Origin: Fagopyrum homotropicum
Lineage: Eukaryota; Streptophyta; Magnoliopsida; Caryophyllales; Polygonaceae
DNA: 64,000 bases
Direction: 5' to 3'
Assembly: GCA_033239125.1 (NCBI GenBank)
Contig: BSWB01000002.1
Span: forward strand, 3,877,001 to 3,941,000
The translations under genes and the position numbers were made by a program. Below, piece by piece: positions 47,101-58,275 of this stretch. Numbering within the stretch: the stretch's first letter is position 1; every line of letters begins with the position of its first letter. The notes under the pieces are model-generated. The model ran no database searches. It was not told the origin of the DNA and saw only the letters and a list, made by a program, of their open reading frames with translations.

Positions 47101-47374
47101 AGGATTGTTATTCGATTCGAATGAGTGAAGCTTTGGTATGCTCAGGTTCAGTCTCGTTAATAAGCTAGTTTGCTATGTCCATGTATGTTTACTCAATGAG
47201 CACATCTTCAAGTTGATGAATATGGTCTTATTTTGTAATGTTGGCAGGGATATACACGGAATATCGACGAGGCGAGACAAGATCATTGCCTTAGCAATGG
47301 TAGTTCTAGCGGTGGTGACAAGCACAATCGCCATTGCAACTAATGTTTATAAGTTGAGAGGAAGCAGTTCATAG
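44176..47374 (+). CDS. AVT6: AVT6-type amino acid transporter (AAAP/SLC38-like), five exons
   Basis: Exons 44176-44566, 45443-45583, 45944-46147, 46222-46690 and 47248-47374 (all GT/AG, phases agree) encode 443 residues. Eleven hydrophobic segments are visible, at about residues 36-58, 62-85, 108-131, 156-175, 182-207, 228-245, 262-290, 320-345, 368-388, 394-415 and 421-438. SVMGAVFNVSTSIIGAGIMS is the conserved first helix of the family, and VTAFTFHFNVHPISTEL is the helix 6 region typical of AVT6/SLC38 proteins. The family moves amino acids with protons or sodium, in plants at the vacuole or other endomembranes. The substrate is not deducible. Intron 1 holds a hAT-type MITE and intron 4 carries degenerate repeats. 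ATG 44176 is the first in the leader and gives the expected short N-terminal tail. Confidence 0.9.
44671..44958. mobile_element. hAT-type MITE in intron 1 of the AVT6-like gene
   Basis: Ends TAGGCCTATACA and, inverted, TAGGGATGTTATACGAACC. An 8-bp flank, CATTTTAG (44663-44670) and CATTTTAT (44959-44966), matches at 7 of 8 positions, the hAT target length. The interior is built of GCTCGGCTCG / CGAGCCGAGC words that can fold extensively. Confidence 0.6.
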
Positions 47375-49617
47375 AAATTCTTGGGCAATTGTTTGTGTAA
47401 TTAGTTATGTTGTATGGTGTTGTGTAATTGTTACCTTGTCATTTTACAAGTGACTGTTAAATTTTGTATGTGATGGCATGGGGAAAATTGTAACAGTTTA
47501 CTGTATTAGTTAGACACACATTTTAGAGATTATTTCAAAACGCTCTTTGTTCTTATGACTTATGAGCAAGATGAATGTCATGATTGCAGGAAGCTTTATG
47601 GTATGATGCTTAATGAGATACGATCAATGAACTAAAGGGCATGTATTACAATCCGTCACCGAAACCACCAACCCGTCTCCAGTTCGATGGATGAAGCGGG
47701 TTGATTGTTTGAAGATGATTTGAGTGATTACCGACATGAATTATGAAAAACTAGAATACGTTTAACAATTGGAACATCTGGCTGAATTTCCGAGAGAATA
47801 CCAGGGAAGACGGTAATGATTTGTGGGTATGAAGAGGAGAGTAGCAGCCGAGCCGACGATGAGTGACTAGAGCTATTGAGCACTCAAGTTCCGCCGACAT
47901 TTGAGGGTGAATGAGTTAGGAGAAAATCTAAAATTTAGTTTAGATAGTTTATATACCCGGGAAAAAGAATAAATTGTCAATATAACAAACACTAATAATA
48001 ATATATTAAAAGAAAGGTGAGTGGATACGGGTCAGATGGGTGGACGATGATAGCTTGGGTGATGGGTGGATGGAACGTACACCCATAACTGTAATGGAAT
48101 TTGGGCTATTATGAAGATTTGACTACTTCTGAATCCATGCTCAGAGTTGATCCAATTACATATTAGGAGAGCAGGACTTGTTGTTGGCATGCTGAGGAGG
48201 ATGAATACCAGCTTCGGCCTAGTCCGAAGAAGCCCATGAGTCCAATGATTATCCAAGTCGGATGAATAGACCAAACCGAGTTTAATGAAGAAGAAAAGAT
48301 ATGAGTCGGGTTCACGATTTATCTAAAACCGCACTCATTTATCAAAGCGTGTCGTTTTGGGATGCAGTGAGATATATAAGGTTAGTCATCTCAATTGCTA
48401 ACCCTAATCACATTCTCTTACTACTCCTCTTCGTCTCCTCATCTCCTCTTCTTCTTTGAGAGAACACCACCTCCGAAAGTGAGATTGAGAGCTTTGCTAC
48501 GAAGCTTGAATTTGTCCTAACCATAGTTTGTGGGCACGAAGAAAGTCTTGGGATTTTTAAACTCGTATGATTTGTACCTCTTATCCTATTCTGCTATTTC
48601 TTTCTTTTTGTTGGTTTTGTGTCTATCTTTTACTCTTGTAATCTCTTATAAGGTTAGTTTTGTTTTTGACATGATAGTGGATTGGATCTTCTTACGATCC
48701 CGTAGACGTAGGACTTGATCCAAACCTCGTAAACAAATACTTTTGTTTCTTTGTGTTCTTGGAATTGATCACTCTAGATATGTTCAGTATAAGGCTTTTA
48801 ATATGTGTTAAGTTTGAATATACGTTTACAAGAACTTACCTAATCCACCACCCGCTTCACATGCCACCCGTTTTTATCAGGATTTTGTAAACCCTTTTTC
48901 ATCAAATTGGGTTTCCGTAGGGTACACATAAATTGCAATCCTAATCATCTTGTTATTAGTGTGATCGATCGCAACTCTGATGTTTACAAGTCGATCGATT
49001 TGAGTTTTGATATGTCAATGTTCAAACACATTTTGAATCTAGTAGAGTTCGAGTTAATCATAACTTTTGAATCAAGTTAGTATAAAGTTCATATTCGGGT
49101 CGCGAATCTCGAACTCGTGTTTGCTCACTAAACTACTATAGCTAACATGTTCCTAAACGAGGTACTCGACTCAATCCTCGATTGAATATTCACTACGTGC
49201 TCATACTCGATTTATTTTATAACGTAACCTTGGTCATTGGGCCATAGGAGACTTGAAGTGGTACATTTTGATGTATTGGATTAGCTTTTGACAAGTTTTA
49301 TGGTGTGGGCTTAGATAACTATTAAATGAACAGCTTTTCATTCTAAATGGGTTTCTATTCAGGCCCATTTTATGGTATTTGGGCTTAAATAACTATTAAA
49401 TGAATAATATAATCTCCAATATTGCAAGCCATTGACTTATCTGTTGATCATACTCTTATTTTTGCAGGTAACTAGGTAAGAAATAGTCTGTCATCCTCTT
49501 TGTTTTTATCTTTTCAGTTTTCACTGCAACATTGGCAGGTTAAAGTCAATATATTAATCTCTCGCATCAGTAATTTGACCATTCACACAGTCCCAGCCGG
49601 ACCAATTAACACTAAAT
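47375..49617. other. Intergenic DNA, possible LTR remnant at about 48230-48790
   Basis: After the AVT6 3' UTR the DNA holds degenerate repeats. About 48367 has a TATA-like GATATATAAGG, followed by a CT-rich leader and, near 48697, ATCCCGTAGACGTAGGACTTG, then CCTCGTAAACAAA. This is a word order typical of the end of Ty1/copia LTRs. Ends, primer site and target duplication were not identified, so it stays tentative. Confidence 0.35.
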
Positions 49618-49620
49618 TTA

Positions 49621-50170
49621 GGGATCGTTTGGTATTGACAAGATATCAGATATTAAGTATGAGTATCACCAATAAGTATCAATATATAGGTATCAGAATA
49701 CATGATGTTCTTATTTAAGTATCAAGATACGGATATCAGATTAAGAGGATGATACCTAAAATCTAAAGTACATCTTCCTCAAAATTATGTAAGCACTTCA
49801 TGTTTTTCAACAAGCACACCAAATCCAAAAAGGTAGGGGCGAGAGAAAGAGATGAATTTTCACAAACCCTAGAACTCATAAATTTTCAAAGCAACCCGAA
49901 AAAGAGAAAGAGTCTGGAGAATGAAAGAGGGAGGAGTATGGGAGAAGAGAAGATAGATCGAAGAGGAGAAGCGTAGAAAGCAAAAAAAAAAAAAAGTTGG
50001 TGATACCTTCCAAAAATATCAATATATCAAAAGCTATCAAAAGTGAAAAAAAAATAGGATATCACGGGATCAATTTGATATCGATATACTAAAATACCAG
50101 ACATCAGGTATGATTATGAGTGATACCCATACTCATACTTTTAATTAGGATATCAATACTAAACGGACCC
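49621..50170. mobile_element. PIF/Harbinger MITE, 550 bp
   Basis: The left end starts GGGATCGTTTGGTATTGA and the reverse complement of the right end starts GGGTCCGTTTAGTATTGA; similarity extends about 60 bp (AAGTATGAGTATCAC on both). TTA flanks both sides (49618-49620 and 50171-50173). The ATATC-rich interior is non-coding. Confidence 0.8.
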
Positions 50171-50173
50171 TTA

Positions 50174-50334
50174 GAGTCCGTTCAACAACATCATTATCTC
50201 GGTTACTAGAGGAATTATTTAGAGCTAGATGATTATGAATTATTTGAACATAAAATTTCATTCAATTACACTTGAATTATCAAATTGAGAGTATAATCTT
50301 CCCAACTAATCTCTTATTCAAATCAAGCAGACTC
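50174..50334. mobile_element. Second small TTA-flanked MITE, abutting the first
   Basis: Ends GAGTCCGTTCAACA and, inverted, GAGTCTGCTTGATT. Flanked by TTA at 50171-50173, shared with the previous element, and at 50335-50337. It is 161 bp and non-coding. Confidence 0.55.
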
Positions 50335-50337
50335 TTA

Positions 50338-50883
50338 GATTATCAAAAATTGGTCCAATACAAACCCATATCACCAATCCGATATGTTCCCTATCTTATG
50401 TGTTCAACAAACATTTTTTTAATTTATTATTTTGTCATATGTCAATCTATTTACTGTTTTGGATATAGGAAGGACCCAATTGAGCCTTTGAGCTGATGAA
50501 TACAACACTCAAGGGACAAACTGTTCCTTTATCCTAAATTTGTTGTTTTGTCTTAGTTGTATAAATTTCAATAATTGAACTTCTTGATCACCACTCTCAC
50601 AAAACATTTCAATTCATACTATTTGATCCCTCTATTTATCAATCATTATGTACAAAGTTATCTTCTTGATACGCTAATATGTTGAATGTTACACATAGTA
50701 GAGTCGGTTAGGGGACGACGCATGTCACCTATTTGAACGTTTATCGTTTAACAAAGTATGGTATTTGTGTGTTTATCTTTAGGGCTTATTCATTGTTGTA
50801 TATTATATCGTTTTCTGTAAAATTCGAAACTCTTTAATAAAATCTCTTTAAATAAACATAGATCACCTTTTTCTACACTGCAA
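50338..50883. other. Intergenic DNA
   Basis: No gene was recognised. A TGGTATTAGAAC word at 50894, just right of this, resembles the copia primer-binding site TGGTATCAGAGC, but no LTR was defined. Confidence 0.3.
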
Positions 50884-51204
50884 CTACTCCTCTATGGTAT
50901 TAGAACTTCTATCCCGCTGACTTCGTATTCTTATACCTACCCCCTCAGGACTAACCTCTGGAGTTGGCTCAACACCCTCAAAAGCCACAAGAATGACCTC
51001 ATCTCTCATATCCTCATCGCCACTCTTACCAGCTACATGTATTACGTCTGGATGGTCAGAAATGATCTTGTGTTCAACCAGAAATTCACCCATCCCTCCT
51101 CCTGTCCTCACAAGGTCATCACCAACACAAAGAATTTTGCTGCTGCCAAATGACATGATTGATCCCCTAGTTCTATTTCCAGAGTCAAAATTTTGGGCAT
51201 TCAT
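50884..51204 (-). CDS. Unidentified ORF, 106 residues
   Basis: An ATG-initiated minus-strand frame whose composition looks protein-like: Gly/Asp/Glu-rich, few Ile/Asn/Lys-run artefacts, balanced codons, with MSFGSSKILCVGDDLVRTGG and HVAGKSGDEDMRDEVILVAF. It is hydrophilic, with no signal peptide or membrane segment. No family was recognised. An acidic linker followed by Arg/Ser-rich residues recalls the variable region of retroelement polyproteins, so a transposon fragment is possible. No flanking exons were found. Confidence 0.35.
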   Translation of the reverse strand: MNAQNFDSGNRTRGSIMSFGSSKILCVGDDLVRTGGGMGEFLVEHKIISDHPDVIHVAGKSGDEDMRDEVILVAFEGVEPTPEVSPEGVGIRIRSQRDRSSNTIEE

Positions 51205-52105
51205 TTCTTGTAATCCCTTTCTTCATGCCTCTCTCCTTTCTGATCTAGTATGAAGCCTCACGTACATTCTTTTTTGATAATATAATAACCTTTCAAAAGA
51301 AAAAACGTAATCGATATTGAATGAACCAAATAAAACTATGTGTCGTCTCGTATCGTGACATGAGCTATAAAAATTTAGATAAGTGAAAAATCAAGTAAGA
51401 AAAGTAGATGAAAACGACCTAGCAAGAATCACAAATATAACCTCTTCTAAAAAATGAAAAAAATAATGATTTAATATCCAATTCATTCCATATTGATGAT
51501 TTACACTATGAACCCTAATTCTGAAGGAGGATAAATTGGACGTAATAGCTAAGTATAGATAAGTCACTTTCTCAATCCTACAAGATACCTTTCCTACACA
51601 CCCGGGATGCTATATGTTGTAGTTGTACTATTTATACTGCAACAAAATACTGATAGCCATCGATGAATCCAGAAATCCTTTCTAAGCTTCCTTTCATCAA
51701 CCTGTGAACCCCCTTCCATTAATATTATCCAAACTTCTGGCAACACGACGAGTCTGAGTTCTCGATTCGAAATCGAAACAAAACAAAGCAAGTATATATA
51801 GTGTCCAGTTTGCATTTCGTGAAATTTCGGTGGGTCAATATAATGTCAAATTTTATACGTTCGAGGTGCAGTTGTACCATCCGGATTAGGGAACCCGAGA
51901 TGTTACTAGGAGGTGAATCATATCGAGTTCACTAGAGTTAGTCTGACAACAACTTCGCTGCTAGACCTTTCTATAACAAGAGCACGGCAAAATATAAAAC
52001 AACATATCGACCTTTAGTTACAAAACGATTTAGATAATGTTGACTTTTTACGTTTGGGTCATTCCTGTAAATATAATGTGGAATTTTACACGTTTGATGT
52101 ACTCG
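51205..52105. other. Intergenic DNA with a diverged direct repeat
   Basis: About 51751-51814 and 52645-52702 share TCTCGATTCGAAATCGAAA-like and GTGTCCAGTTTGCA-like words about 890 bp apart, perhaps an eroded pair of LTRs. No coding was seen. Confidence 0.35.
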
Positions 52106-52198
52106 TAGGCTCTAATCCACACATAAATCCTATGAGTTTCAAATGGAAACTAATTGACAGAGGAGTGTAGTTCACCGAAGTTATGTACTAAGATTCAA
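52106..52198 (-). repeat. TRIM-like module, degenerate copy
   Basis: The minus strand has the TTATGTG / AATTAGTTTCCATTTG-type / CTACACTCCTCTGTC word order of the module at 27385-27521. Confidence 0.4.
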
Positions 52199-53235
52199 GT
52201 TCGTTTATTATCGATACAAAAACATTTTATTCACCACAATAGATCGCTTGACGACATGTCTTAAAGCTGAATGGTCCAACTAAATGGACTATCTATTAGG
52301 ATTGGAATGCAAGCAATATAGTCAAGAACACCGAGATTGGTTAATCATTTCCTAGTTAGAGCACTACCAAGCCAGAATTTTATACTATATTTTGTGACGT
52401 CGATTACAATAGTCAACGTAGGTATAAATAGGCCATATATTTGTAAAAGATAGAAGCCCCTAAAGATATAATACGTCGGACTTAATACATGAGCCAAAAA
52501 CTTTTCCGAAAGCGTTTTTGTCGAACCCATTCAACTCACAAGCCGAGTTAGATCAGCGAAAATAACCGTACATGATACAGAACATCAGACTCTGTAATCC
52601 AACACTATCATTGTCCATGTCGTAATCAATGTCTTAATGCCAACAAGTTCGATCTGAATTTTCGATTCAAAATTGAAAGAAAGCAAGTAAAACGTCCTGT
52701 TTGCAAAGATCAACCTAGGTGTGACACATTCAAATATTTTGAGAAATTGATTTTTGTTGCAGTTTTATTTTTTATTTTTTATTTTTAACTTTTTTCTAGC
52801 TTTGTGTTGTCTAATTGTTCCCATGCAGCTCGTGGATTGTGCTACATGTGAATAAAAGGGACAAAGGAGTTGTCTGTATACCCTCCCAAAATCTCCTTTT
52901 GTTTTTCTCTTTTAAATAACATTTTATTTCCCGTTTTTACTTGTGTACTTATTTAAATTATAATTTTGTTTTCTATTTTGGAATTTTTTTTTTTATTTTT
53001 TAAAAATTTGTTGGGTCGAAATCATTTCACGTTTGGTAGCTAGTATGAGCAAAAACTCAGTCCCGTGACTCAGATGTTGCATTGGATTGTCGCAAGTGTT
53101 GGCCACAGAGACGATTTGAAGAGTTGTTTAATTAGGGTTTCAAGGGATATTAGGGTTTCTTTCTCATATAAAATGTGATTAGCTGATGTCACATATGTTT
53201 GTCTAATCGTCTCTTAACACGTAGAGAATATATAT
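52199..53235. other. Intergenic DNA
   Basis: No feature was recognised apart from the right half of the 890-bp-spaced repeat at about 52645-52702. Confidence 0.35.
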
Positions 53236-53470
53236 AGATCGATCTTGACTTATATGTAAACAACTCTTAGTATGTGAACATGTAAACACCGAATATATGT
53301 GACTATACCGTCGAATATATAGAGTCAGGTGCGGCGAATATTTCTTCCATTAATAACACGATTCCTCCCCCCTTTAATATTGTCTAATCTCAGCCATATA
53401 TTTAACGATCTAACGGTTACAATTTATCCTCATTTTACATGGTAAGAGTTGTTTACATGACAATCAACCT
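53236..53470 (+). mobile_element. Family B MITE, second copy
   Basis: Same order and orientation as 23321-23572, with shared blocks TATAGAGTCAGGT, GAATATTTCTTCCATTAATA and CTCATTTTACA-GGTAAGAG. It is flanked by (TA)n-like sequence on both sides. Confidence 0.65.
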
Positions 53471-55465
53471 CTATATAGATATATATACACACACTAAACT
53501 AACCTTTTTATTAAGAAAGATCAAAGTCATGTAACGGTCCGGACCATCAGTAGTTTTACACATTGACGGTCCATGAACCGAAATAATATTACGGTCAAAT
53601 CTTATACATTTCGGTCTACAGTTTAAAATATTGATCCTATTTTAACTGTTTTTAAGAAAATACTAACAGATTAAATAAGGTGTGATTCAAATCCGAGTTA
53701 TGATCGTAACCCATTCTTCTTCTGAAAAGTATTATGTAAAAATTTTCAAATAATCCAAGACAAGATCCGAGCCAACTTTCATGGTGTAAGATTGGTTGTA
53801 ACTTCCAGTCTAGTATGGTCCGATCCAAAAATGCACGGCATAGAAAGAATAATCATTTCATTAACATAAATAAATACAGTAATGAAGGTATGTCAATGTT
53901 TATGACTTGAATATGCTAGTTTATAGCCCGTTCCGTGAAAAAATTTTTGGCCAATTTAGGGAAATAGAAAAGAGCCTACTTAATCAAATTCTTTCAATTT
54001 TTTTTAAAAATACATTTAAAAGGCATAATCCAAGAACATTGTTTGTAATTTCTAAATTTTTTCATGGTATGTAATAGAATGGGGATCGATCCAAAAGCAT
54101 GATAACAATCAGAACCATAAAAATCTGCAAACACAATAGTTAGGAAAAAGATTAACAATTATATATAAACAACTATTCAAAAACATTTTATTTTAAATAA
54201 AAATATAGAAACATGTCGTTTTGTAAATTCAAACAACATAATAAAAATTGACAAGCATTTAACTCTAAATCAATAATAAATGCATAAAGGAAACATTAGA
54301 TGATATCTTGTCAAAACTATTGCCATTGTCAATGGCAATACTCCTCGTGATTGATCCAAAAGCATAAGAAAGGTTAGTGTCGTGAAAGCCCATAAACACA
54401 ATGGTTGGATCGGATTACGGGGCTCTATCTCCGGATTCACTCCGATGTCGAAGTCAGTAAAAAAAATTCACGACGAAAGTAACTCCGTTTGCTTGATAAG
54501 CTTAAGTTAACTTATTTTTGTGCGCATAGAGAGACTATCCGGTGGATCACTATGCTCACAAAAGAAAAAAGATTGAAGTCCTCGGACCGATTATCCTATT
54601 TTTTGGATTATTTGGAAGGATTATAATTCTCTTTGTATTCGAGTTCGTATTCTTCTTTTATATTGGAGATAATAAATTTTCATATCAATAGATAAAAGAT
54701 TTTAAGTGTTGCACACGATTTCGTTTTACGGTCTACCTCTGTAGAGTGTTTTAACATTTTACTTCGCGTGAATCATTCATTCATTGAAGTATAGCTTCTG
54801 CAGTCGATCAAGTTAGCACAGCTCGACGAAATTTCATAAGTTCAATCATAATGAGAAAAATATATCGGAAAATTAGTGGTTTTGATTTCGTCCACAAAAT
54901 CCAGCTAGGCTTTTGGAATGTTGTCTATTGATATGGGGTGATTTTTTTTTCTTGGAGAAAAGTAACCTAGCTACTACCACTTTGTAAAATAGTTGACGAG
55001 ACCGATATGTACAAGTAAAAAAAATATCGCCTCTCTCTATATTATATGTAAGTATAGTTTACATATGTATCTTAAATAAGATATCTTCTCTTTAGAACAA
55101 GATAGAACCAATATCTTTCAAATTGTAGGTTTAGGAGATAGGGCGTTTGTCGATGGAAGAGAACTCGAATGTGTTTATGTTCGGTTCGTATATAATCAAA
55201 CTATGTGTAAACTTTAGTCGAGTTTATATACGACTTGCTTAGTTAATGAAAGAGCTTGAACCGAGTATTTTGCTTGTTGATTTGAGTTGAGGTCGAGTAA
55301 ACCGGATAATATAGCAACCCTAACCAATTTACGATTGTGTTGTCTAGTTCACGGTGGTTATTTGAGCTAAGCGAGTCAAATTTGAATCGAGTCTAATTAA
55401 TACACAAAGAGACCATCGTCTAAACTTGCACTAACATGCAAGTGTGATCAAATGGGATAGGTTGC
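53471..55465. other. AT-rich intergenic DNA with degenerate dispersed repeats
   Basis: About 55150-55325 is a degenerate 'TCGAGTTTATATACGAC / GAGTAAACCGG' repeat ending AACCCTAA, an inverted hAT-like end. No gene was seen. Confidence 0.35.
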
Positions 55466-55660
55466 AGTTAGGGTTGTTATATGCTCGACTTGTATTCAAC
55501 TCGAAAAAGTTCGGTTAAAATGTAGATTCAGTTTAACCTTGACTCATTTTATAAACAAGTTGAACATTATCATGCCAAAAACTCAACTCATTCGGCTAGA
55601 GTAGTATTGTAATATTATTATTCAAAGCTCCTTCACTTTTTAAACGAGCCGAATATGAAC
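55466..55660. repeat. hAT-like dispersed repeat, one end only
   Basis: TAGGGTTGTTATATGCTCGAC resembles the inverted right end of 44671-44958 (TAGGGATGTTATACGAACC). The far end was not found. Confidence 0.35.
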
Positions 55661-55711
55661 AAATTTTATAGCTTTTTTTAAGTTTAAGGTTCGCTAGTCG
55701 TCCAACTCTTC

Positions 55712-56110
55712 CTTTTTTTATGAGAAGGAGGTTCGGTAGCCTCCGCGCATCTAGACGTGTTTTTCATTCAATAAAATAGGCTAAATAGTCATCAAGCGAG
55801 GTTATCCTGACCCTTACATCAGCATTCATTAAATCCACCATACCCTCATTACATGCATTCCGATTGAAAAGTTCAAACTAAAACTAGATAAGAAATCCGT
55901 GACATTATTAGTCTCACGGAAAATGTGTTGAATGTGGATAACTCAGTTTCCTTGAAAGAAGTTTTGACACTGATGTCCATGCTAAATAGGAGTGACATCG
56001 TGGGATACACTTCCCTAGAAGTAGTGTCACAAACTGAAAACCAGTTTCGATAATCACCCTCTATCCCAGACTAATTCCCTTCTATTCCGTCGAGGGAACA
56101 ATGCACATCT
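55712..56110 (-). pseudogene. LINE RNase H remnant
   Basis: The minus strand reads IQHIFRETNNVTDFLS in one frame and RGDYRNWFSVCDTTSREVY-like sequence in neighbouring frames, the end of an L1-type RNase H with several stops and frameshifts. TTTTTTT at 55713-55719 is the poly(A) end. Confidence 0.5.
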
Positions 56111-56660
56111 CAATTCAAAGTTATGGCTCATCCGACTCTTATAACAACCCTAATAATAGAAACCGATTTGAAGCACTCTCGATCACGAAGAGACGATTAT
56201 TCAACAAGTTTTGTGTTCGTATCGACGGTTGATAAATGAAGGCACTTAAATATAATGGAATATATTCTATATATACATATTATCTCAGACTAATTATTTA
56301 TGTTTTGTACATATATATCTTAAAAGAATATTATTGACAATAATTGATTGTGAAAAGATGGGATTCGAGGAAAATGAATTCCCCAGAAAGAAGACATAAA
56401 AGTCGAGCTGTCGTTTGGACGTACCCATGAAAACACACAAAATCATCTTTCTCTATCTTTCTATTTCGTCTGTCTGCATGCAGTCATGCAGACTGTATGC
56501 ATATTGTCGACGTCTTAGAATCATACGAGGTCACCCTCCAATGGAAAACTCCAACTTCATACTCCATTCTTTCTCTTCTACTCATATTTTATATATATAA
56601 TAAACAATTATAATACATGTATAAATTAATCTATATCGCTATTAGCTTATATTTACAATG
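56111..56660. other. Intergenic DNA
   Basis: No feature was recognised. Confidence 0.35.
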
Positions 56661-56667
56661 CAAATAT

Positions 56668-56796
56668 GTAGGAGCTAGATAATAAGTTCTCGCATTGAAA
56701 GGATATTCTGAGCCTAATATATAAGGTCGGTGGGCTACTCCTCCTATTAACAATTGGTTTTAGGATGAAACTTCATCGGGTTTATGTGTAGGGTTC
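56668..56796 (+). repeat. TRIM-like module, direct copy
   Basis: Contains GAGCCTAATATATAAGGTCG, GGGCTACTCCTCCTATTAAC and AATTGGTTTTAGGATGAAAC, the same order as the inverted module at 27385-27521. Confidence 0.55.
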
Positions 56797-56802
56797 AGGG
56801 AC

Positions 56803-57050
56803 GGATCTAAGGGGGGTAACGGGGTACGGTGCCTCGGCTTGCGACCTCGTTTTGCCTAAGGAAGGGGGGAAAAAAAGAAGGAAAATACCTTCCTTAAAAC
56901 GGAATATAATACACATTGTTCTACTAGCTCATTTGATAGAGGAAGGGAAGGAGGTAATTGAAGTTAAAGGTTCAAGTTCCGGGAGTAGCTAGGAGGCTAT
57001 GATCCGGTGACACCGTTTCCGGGCTCGGTTCAGTGGAACACCAGTGGTCA
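56803..57050. repeat. hAT-like repeat end (CAGGGACGGATCTA type)
   Basis: CAGGGACGGATCTAAGGGGGG resembles a widespread plant hAT terminus. It is followed by a purine-rich stretch. The opposite end was not found. Confidence 0.35.
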
Positions 57051-57914
57051 GTCCGTAGGAAAAGTGGTCGGGTTCAATGCATATACTTACCGTTTGTGTT
57101 GGGTTGTGGAATCTGATGTATTCGGTCAATTATATTTTATTTTTAGGGTTATACTGTCCTAAAACTCCAGCTTGATAACGTAACTGTATAATCAATTCTC
57201 GTATTCTATTTCTCTCGATCGTATTCTAACAATTTGCTCGGTGTCAATGGTGGATTAGGGTGATAAAAAAGAGTGCATGTTTTCATTAAAGATTATTTTT
57301 ATATACGTATGTAAATGAATCCTTAATTTTGAATAAGTATAGATATATATATTTATTTATTTTGGTTGGGGTGAGTTGGGTTAAAAATGTACGTGGTGAG
57401 CCAATATACCAAACAAATGGGAGTATTCCACATCACCAAAACTTTACAGTTTAAATACTTATCTAGTCATCGACAAAATCACACGTGAATGTACTTTCCC
57501 AGAGTGATACTCACGTGACTATTTTTGCATGCCCCTTCGTAACTACCATCCAATCCCTTTCTTTCAATCTCTTACTCTCTCCTAATCGTTATGTTCGGAA
57601 AAAACTATTTTTACGAAGATGAATGAGAATCTCTAAGAGTCGTTAGATTATTACATGAACGTTAATGATTAATTCTTGATAAGCTAAGTATTAATTGGCT
57701 ACAAGGTGAAAAAATTACGTGCATACGTATTAGATAAACATTATTATTTTTAGGCATTGAATATTGTTTTCCTGAATACGGTTGTTGTCTATTACATGAT
57801 TAATCTTAATCTTTAAAAACAAAGGAATGTCGGCGGCCGTGTTACTGTCTTGTTGCCCTCAACCTTAGTTGTGTTTTCATTGCGTGTTGTTGCTAGTGTT
57901 TTGTCCGTCTTTAT
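57051..57914. other. Intergenic DNA
   Basis: No feature was recognised. Confidence 0.35.
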
Positions 57915-58275
57915 TCGTGTTCATGAACATAAATCAAAGACATGACCAACGAACCAATACCATCAATTAAGCTACATTCATTGACATGAGGAACATGAAC
58001 GCCAAGAACCAACGTGTTCGTAAACATAGTGTGCATACACGAACATTAGGAAAACAAAGACACGGCCAATAATCAACGCCATCAACGTGTTCATTGTTAC
58101 ACACGTTCAAAGAACCAATGCCGCCAAGCTATACTCATTGACACGAACAACATAAACCAACGTTAGAATCGACATGTTCATGAATATAGTGTGCATACCC
58201 GAACATAGAAACATAAACCATAGGTACGAAAAATAACTAACGTCACCAATGTGTTCATTGTTACAGACGTTCATT
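57915..58275. repeat. Tandem repeat, about 165-bp period
   Basis: About two copies plus a partial one share ATAGTGTGCATAC-CGAACAT (58029 and 58187), GTGTTCATTGTTACA-ACGTTCA (about 58088 and 58252) and a CATTGACA-GA-GAACAT block (about 57980 and 58137). Confidence 0.65.

Noticed and set aside
50894..50905. TGGTATTAGAAC as a copia primer-binding site
   Set aside because: It differs from the consensus at two positions, and no LTR end or gag frame is visible on either side.
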